This document shows positions 5,787-8,030 of a stretch of 8,030 nucleotides of DNA, piece by piece. The stretch comes from Syntrophomonadaceae bacterium (GTDB lineage Bacteria > Bacillota_D > Dethiobacteria > DTU022). The notes beneath the pieces were generated by a model. The model ran no database searches. It saw nothing but the letters and a program-made list of their open reading frames with translations, and was not told the DNA's origin. Both the position numbers and the translations under genes were made by a program. The stretch is from assembly GCA_003562605.1 (NCBI GenBank), contig PWUG01000193.1, positions 1-8,030 of the forward strand, in the 5' to 3' direction. The number at the start of each line of letters is the position of its first letter. Positions within the stretch are counted from its first letter, which is position 1.

Positions 5787-5825
5787 GGCATCTCAAGTAA
5801 TGCCACAATGTTTACGATAATTAGT

Positions 5826-5844
5826 TATATACCGTTAGTATATA
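5826..5844 (+). repeat. Small AT-rich hairpin ahead of rplT
   Basis: TATATAC (5826-5832) and GTATATA (5838-5844) pair perfectly around the loop CGTTA. The stem ends one base before the AGGAGG ribosome binding site of rplT (5846-5851). It is weak because it is almost all A-T and may be chance, but its position could influence rplT translation. Confidence 0.35.
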
Positions 5845-5861
5845 TAGGAGGATGATTTGTT

Positions 5862-6215
5862 ATGCCTCGCATCAAGAGAGGTACTGTCGCCCGAAATAGG
5901 CGGAAAAAAATATTAAAACTGGCCAAAGGTTATTACGGTGCTAAAAGCAAGCTCTTCAGAGTTGCTAACCAGGCGGTAATGAGGTCGCTTTCATATGCTT
6001 ACCGTGACCGTAAACAGAGAAAAAGGAATTTCCGTAAGCTATGGATTGCCCGAATCAATGCTGCTGCCCGGACTGGTGGTTTATCATACAGCCGGTTCAT
6101 TAACGGTTTGAAAAAAGCCGATGTTCAGATTAACCGTAAAGTACTTGCCGACTTGGCCGTTAACGATAAAGCTGCATTTGACCGACTGGTAGAGGTTGCT
6201 AAGGAAAATATATAA
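5862..6215 (+). CDS. rplT: 50S ribosomal protein L20
   Basis: This 117-residue basic protein binds 23S rRNA directly and is needed early in assembly of the large subunit. The N-terminal tail [30 protein letters not shown] contains the usual basic residues; it is given here in the family's order but is best recognised by its start MPRIKRG and by KGYYGAKS. The middle carries the L20 signature [20 protein letters not shown], followed by [18 protein letters not shown]. Length is normal. ATG at 5862 is 10 bases after AGGAGG (5846-5851), a strong site. In Firmicutes L20 represses its own operon by binding the leader upstream of infC, a candidate for which is at 4920-5063. The ktrB-like gene follows after 79 bases. 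Confidence 0.98.
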   Translation: MPRIKRGTVARNRRKKILKLAKGYYGAKSKLFRVANQAVMRSLSYAYRDRKQRKRNFRKLWIARINAAARTGGLSYSRFINGLKKADVQINRKVLADLAVNDKAAFDRLVEVAKENI

Positions 6216-6243
6216 TTAGCTGTGTTTTCTATTGCGGCTAATT
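6214..6243 (+). terminator. Hairpin after rplT, weak terminator candidate
   Basis: AATTAGCTG (6214-6222) and CGGCTAATT (6235-6243) form a 9-bp stem with one G-U pair and a 12-base loop; the first arm begins inside the rplT stop codon. The sequence after it is GAAGAAAAA rather than a T-tract, so intrinsic termination on the + strand is doubtful. It may instead stabilise or process the 3' end of the ribosomal transcript. Confidence 0.4.
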
Positions 6244-6255
6244 GAAGAAAAACCC

Positions 6256-6272
6256 AATTAATGCAGTTAATT
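6256..6272 (+). repeat. Inverted repeat upstream of the ktrB-like gene
   Basis: AATTAA (6256-6261) and TTAATT (6267-6272) flank TGCAG. The repeat lies 23 bases before the ktrB start, in a gap with no clear sigma-A promoter. It could be an operator half-site pair or merely AT-rich sequence. No c-di-AMP riboswitch of the kind known upstream of Bacillus ktrAB could fit here. Confidence 0.25.
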
Positions 6273-6294
6273 CACCCGTTTGGAGATGAATTAT

Positions 6295-7632
6295 TTGCGA
6301 TATAGCCGAAAGCCCTTAAATCCCGCACGTGTAATGGTTTTTGGCTTCATGGGCGTTATTGTTACCGGGTCACTGCTGCTCAGTCTCACCCCCATGTATG
6401 AAGGTGAAGGTATTCCTTACCTTGATGCCTTATTTACTGCAACTTCGGCTGTCTGCGTAACCGGCCTGGTAGTCGTCGATACGGGAACTTTTTTTACACC
6501 CCTGGGCCAGGTGATCATTATGATCCTGATTTTTATCGGCTCTCTCGGCTTTATGACGATGACGACGCTGATATTTATCTTTTTGGGAAGACGTATCTCG
6601 CTGCGGGATCGTATTGTAGTTAAAGAAGCCCTGCAGCAGGAGTCTTTGGCCGGTTTGGTACCACTGGTTAAAACAGTTGCCTTCATGGCTCTGTTTTTCA
6701 TTATGATAGGAACAATTTTGCTCAGCCTACAGTTTATCCCTGTTTATGGTCATGAACAGGGCTTTTTCTTTGCTCTTTTCCATGCCATATCCGCTTTTGG
6801 CAACGCTGGTTTTGATCTTTTTGGCGGTTATAACAGCCTGACCCTTTTTCCTACTGACTATCTGGTCAATGGGACGATTATGGTTCTTTTTATCATTGGC
6901 GGACTTGGGTTTACGGTAATTCACGAGTTGTCACACCGAATACGCTTCAGACACCGTCTTTCGCTGCACAGCCATCTGGTTTTGTTTATTACCGCTTTTC
7001 TGCTGATAATTGGAACTGTTCTTGTTTTTACTTTGGAATACAGAAATCCGGCGACCATGGGTAATTTAAGCGGAGGGGCAAAAATATTCACTGCTCTCTT
7101 TACGGCAGCCACACCACGCACTGCCGGTTTTAATGTTTTAGATACCGGGGCTATGGGTTATTCAACCCTGGTTATTTTAATGGCCCTGATGTTCATCGGT
7201 GCATCTCCTACCTCTACAGGAGGTGGAGTCAAGACGACCACTTTCGGTGTTGTATTGATGACTTTTATTGCCATGATCAGTGGCCGTAAAGAACCGGTAG
7301 TATTTATGCGCCGATTTCCACTTTACCAGATTATGAGGGCAGTATCGATCATGAGTGCCGCGGTTGGGTTAATATTCGTCGCAACATTTACCCTGACCTT
7401 ATTCGAAGACCATGATTTCTTATCTTTATTGTTTGAAGCTTTTTCTGCATTCGGAACAGTTGGGCTTTCTACAGGAATTACTCCTGAGCTGAGCGGTCCC
7501 GGCAAGGTTACCCTGATCATAACCATGCTTGGCGGCAGAATCGGTCCGCTGACTTTACTTGTTGCCCTGACTTTAAAGAAACCGGAAGCTGAATTACTGC
7601 AATACCCGGAAGAAAACCTGATGATTGGCTAA
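6295..7632 (+). CDS. ktrB: Potassium uptake channel subunit, KtrB/TrkH family
   Basis: This 445-residue membrane protein is the K+-translocating subunit of a Ktr/Trk system. The family has four membrane-pore-membrane repeats, each with a pore loop centred on a conserved Gly. All four are visible: TSAVCVTGL (50-58, Gly57), SAFGNAGF (166-173, Gly172), TPRTAGFN (273-280, Gly278) and SAFGTVGLSTG (384-394, Gly390). GASPTSTGGGVKTTTF (302-317) matches the intramembrane gate-loop region of KtrB, and LGGRIGPLT near the C-terminus is also characteristic. The size and short N-terminus fit KtrB better than the longer proteobacterial TrkH. Start: TTG at 6295 is 9 bases after GGAG (6282-6285). ATG at 6286 directly abuts that site and TTG at 6280 overlaps it; they would add 3 or 5 residues. 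A KtrA-like gene follows 39 bases later. K+ or Na+ coupling cannot be told from sequence. Confidence 0.93.
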   Translation: MRYSRKPLNPARVMVFGFMGVIVTGSLLLSLTPMYEGEGIPYLDALFTATSAVCVTGLVVVDTGTFFTPLGQVIIMILIFIGSLGFMTMTTLIFIFLGRRISLRDRIVVKEALQQESLAGLVPLVKTVAFMALFFIMIGTILLSLQFIPVYGHEQGFFFALFHAISAFGNAGFDLFGGYNSLTLFPTDYLVNGTIMVLFIIGGLGFTVIHELSHRIRFRHRLSLHSHLVLFITAFLLIIGTVLVFTLEYRNPATMGNLSGGAKIFTALFTAATPRTAGFNVLDTGAMGYSTLVILMALMFIGASPTSTGGGVKTTTFGVVLMTFIAMISGRKEPVVFMRRFPLYQIMRAVSIMSAAVGLIFVATFTLTLFEDHDFLSLLFEAFSAFGTVGLSTGITPELSGPGKVTLIITMLGGRIGPLTLLVALTLKKPEAELLQYPEENLMIG

Positions 7633-7671
7633 AGGAACTATCAGTTCATGAGTTTGACGGGAGGTTTATAA

Positions 7672-8030
7672 ATGGCTAAAGAATTTTTAGTAATCGGAGC
7701 CGGCCGGTTCGGATCAAGTGTCGCCAGGACATTGTATAGACAGGGATATGATGTTATGGTAGTTGATAAAGATGAAGCCCTGGTTCAGCAGATCAGCGGC
7801 GAGATAACCAATGCTGTAAAAGCAGATGCCACTTCTGAAGCAAGCCTAAATGCGCTGGGGATTAAGGATTTTGACGCAGTGGTGATTGCTATAGGTGATG
7901 ATGTACAGGCCAGTATTATGACGGCAATTCTTGTAGTCGAAATGGGAGCAAAAAAGACCTTAGCCAAGGCTCAAAACGAAATCCAGGGGAAGGTACTTAG
8001 TAAAATCGGCATCAACAAGGTTGTTTTCCC
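7672..8030 (+). CDS. ktrA: Potassium uptake regulatory subunit, KtrA/TrkA family, N-terminal part
   Basis: The gene runs off the right edge; 119 full codons are visible. They make up most of an RCK N-terminal (Rossmann) domain. The dinucleotide-binding loop is VIGAGRFGSSVA with GAGRFG at 9-14. The acidic residue that ends the second strand is Asp32 (VVDKDE). A DAT motif after the third strand and AIGDD after the fourth are also typical. KtrA forms a cytosolic octameric ring that binds ATP/ADP or NAD(H) and gates the KtrB channel. The C-terminal RCK domain, the usual c-di-AMP site in Firmicutes, is beyond the window. ATG at 7672 follows GGGAGGT (7659-7665) by 6 bases. The 39-base gap after the ktrB-like gene points to co-transcription. 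Confidence 0.93.
   Translation, partial: MAKEFLVIGAGRFGSSVARTLYRQGYDVMVVDKDEALVQQISGEITNAVKADATSEASLNALGIKDFDAVVIAIGDDVQASIMTAILVVEMGAKKTLAKAQNEIQGKVLSKIGINKVVF

Noticed and set aside
7635..7647. GAAC-TATCA-GTTC hairpin between the ktrB- and ktrA-like genes
   Set aside because: A 4-bp stem is expected by chance in a gap of this size and has no T-tract.

Overview
This window looks like chromosomal DNA of a Gram-positive bacterium of the Firmicutes, probably a member of the Clostridia. The evidence is the thrS-infC-rpmI-rplT gene order with a structured leader before infC, strong AGGAGG-type Shine-Dalgarno sites, frequent TTG/GTG/ATT starts, a thioredoxin-type ArsC, and a KtrB/KtrA-like potassium pair. 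Every gene is on the + strand. No CRISPR array, tRNA, rRNA or intact insertion sequence was seen. Species cannot be named from the sequence alone.

Layout. (1) Positions 1-1796 hold the end of a universal stress protein gene, an Acr3-type arsenite exporter and a three-cysteine arsenate reductase. Together the last two form a minimal arsenic detoxification pair: ArsC reduces arsenate to arsenite and Acr3 exports it. No arsR regulator is visible. (2) A long imperfect palindrome at 1807-1862 closes this block. It can act as a terminator but also looks like a dispersed REP-type repeat. (3) Positions 1976-2902 encode a lipid kinase of the DgkB/YegS family, behind an extended -10 promoter. (4) Positions 2913-6215 form the translation cluster: thrS with a near-consensus sigma-A promoter and no T-box, then a second promoter overlapping the thrS stop codon, a leader of about 145 nt resembling the L20 leader, infC with an ATT start, rpmI and rplT. 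(5) From 6295 to the window edge lie a KtrB/TrkH-like K+ channel subunit and the truncated gene of its KtrA/TrkA-like gating partner.

How the parts work together. The infC-rpmI-rplT block appears set up for two layers of autogenous control: L20 acting on the leader RNA, and IF3 acting on its own non-canonical start codon. The ktr pair follows the ribosomal genes with no clear terminator, so read-through is possible. Most of the window is conserved housekeeping sequence. I found no convincing new multi-gene system; the points most worth a second look are regulatory: the infC leader and ATT start, the palindromic element at 1807-1862, and the lack of a T-box at thrS.
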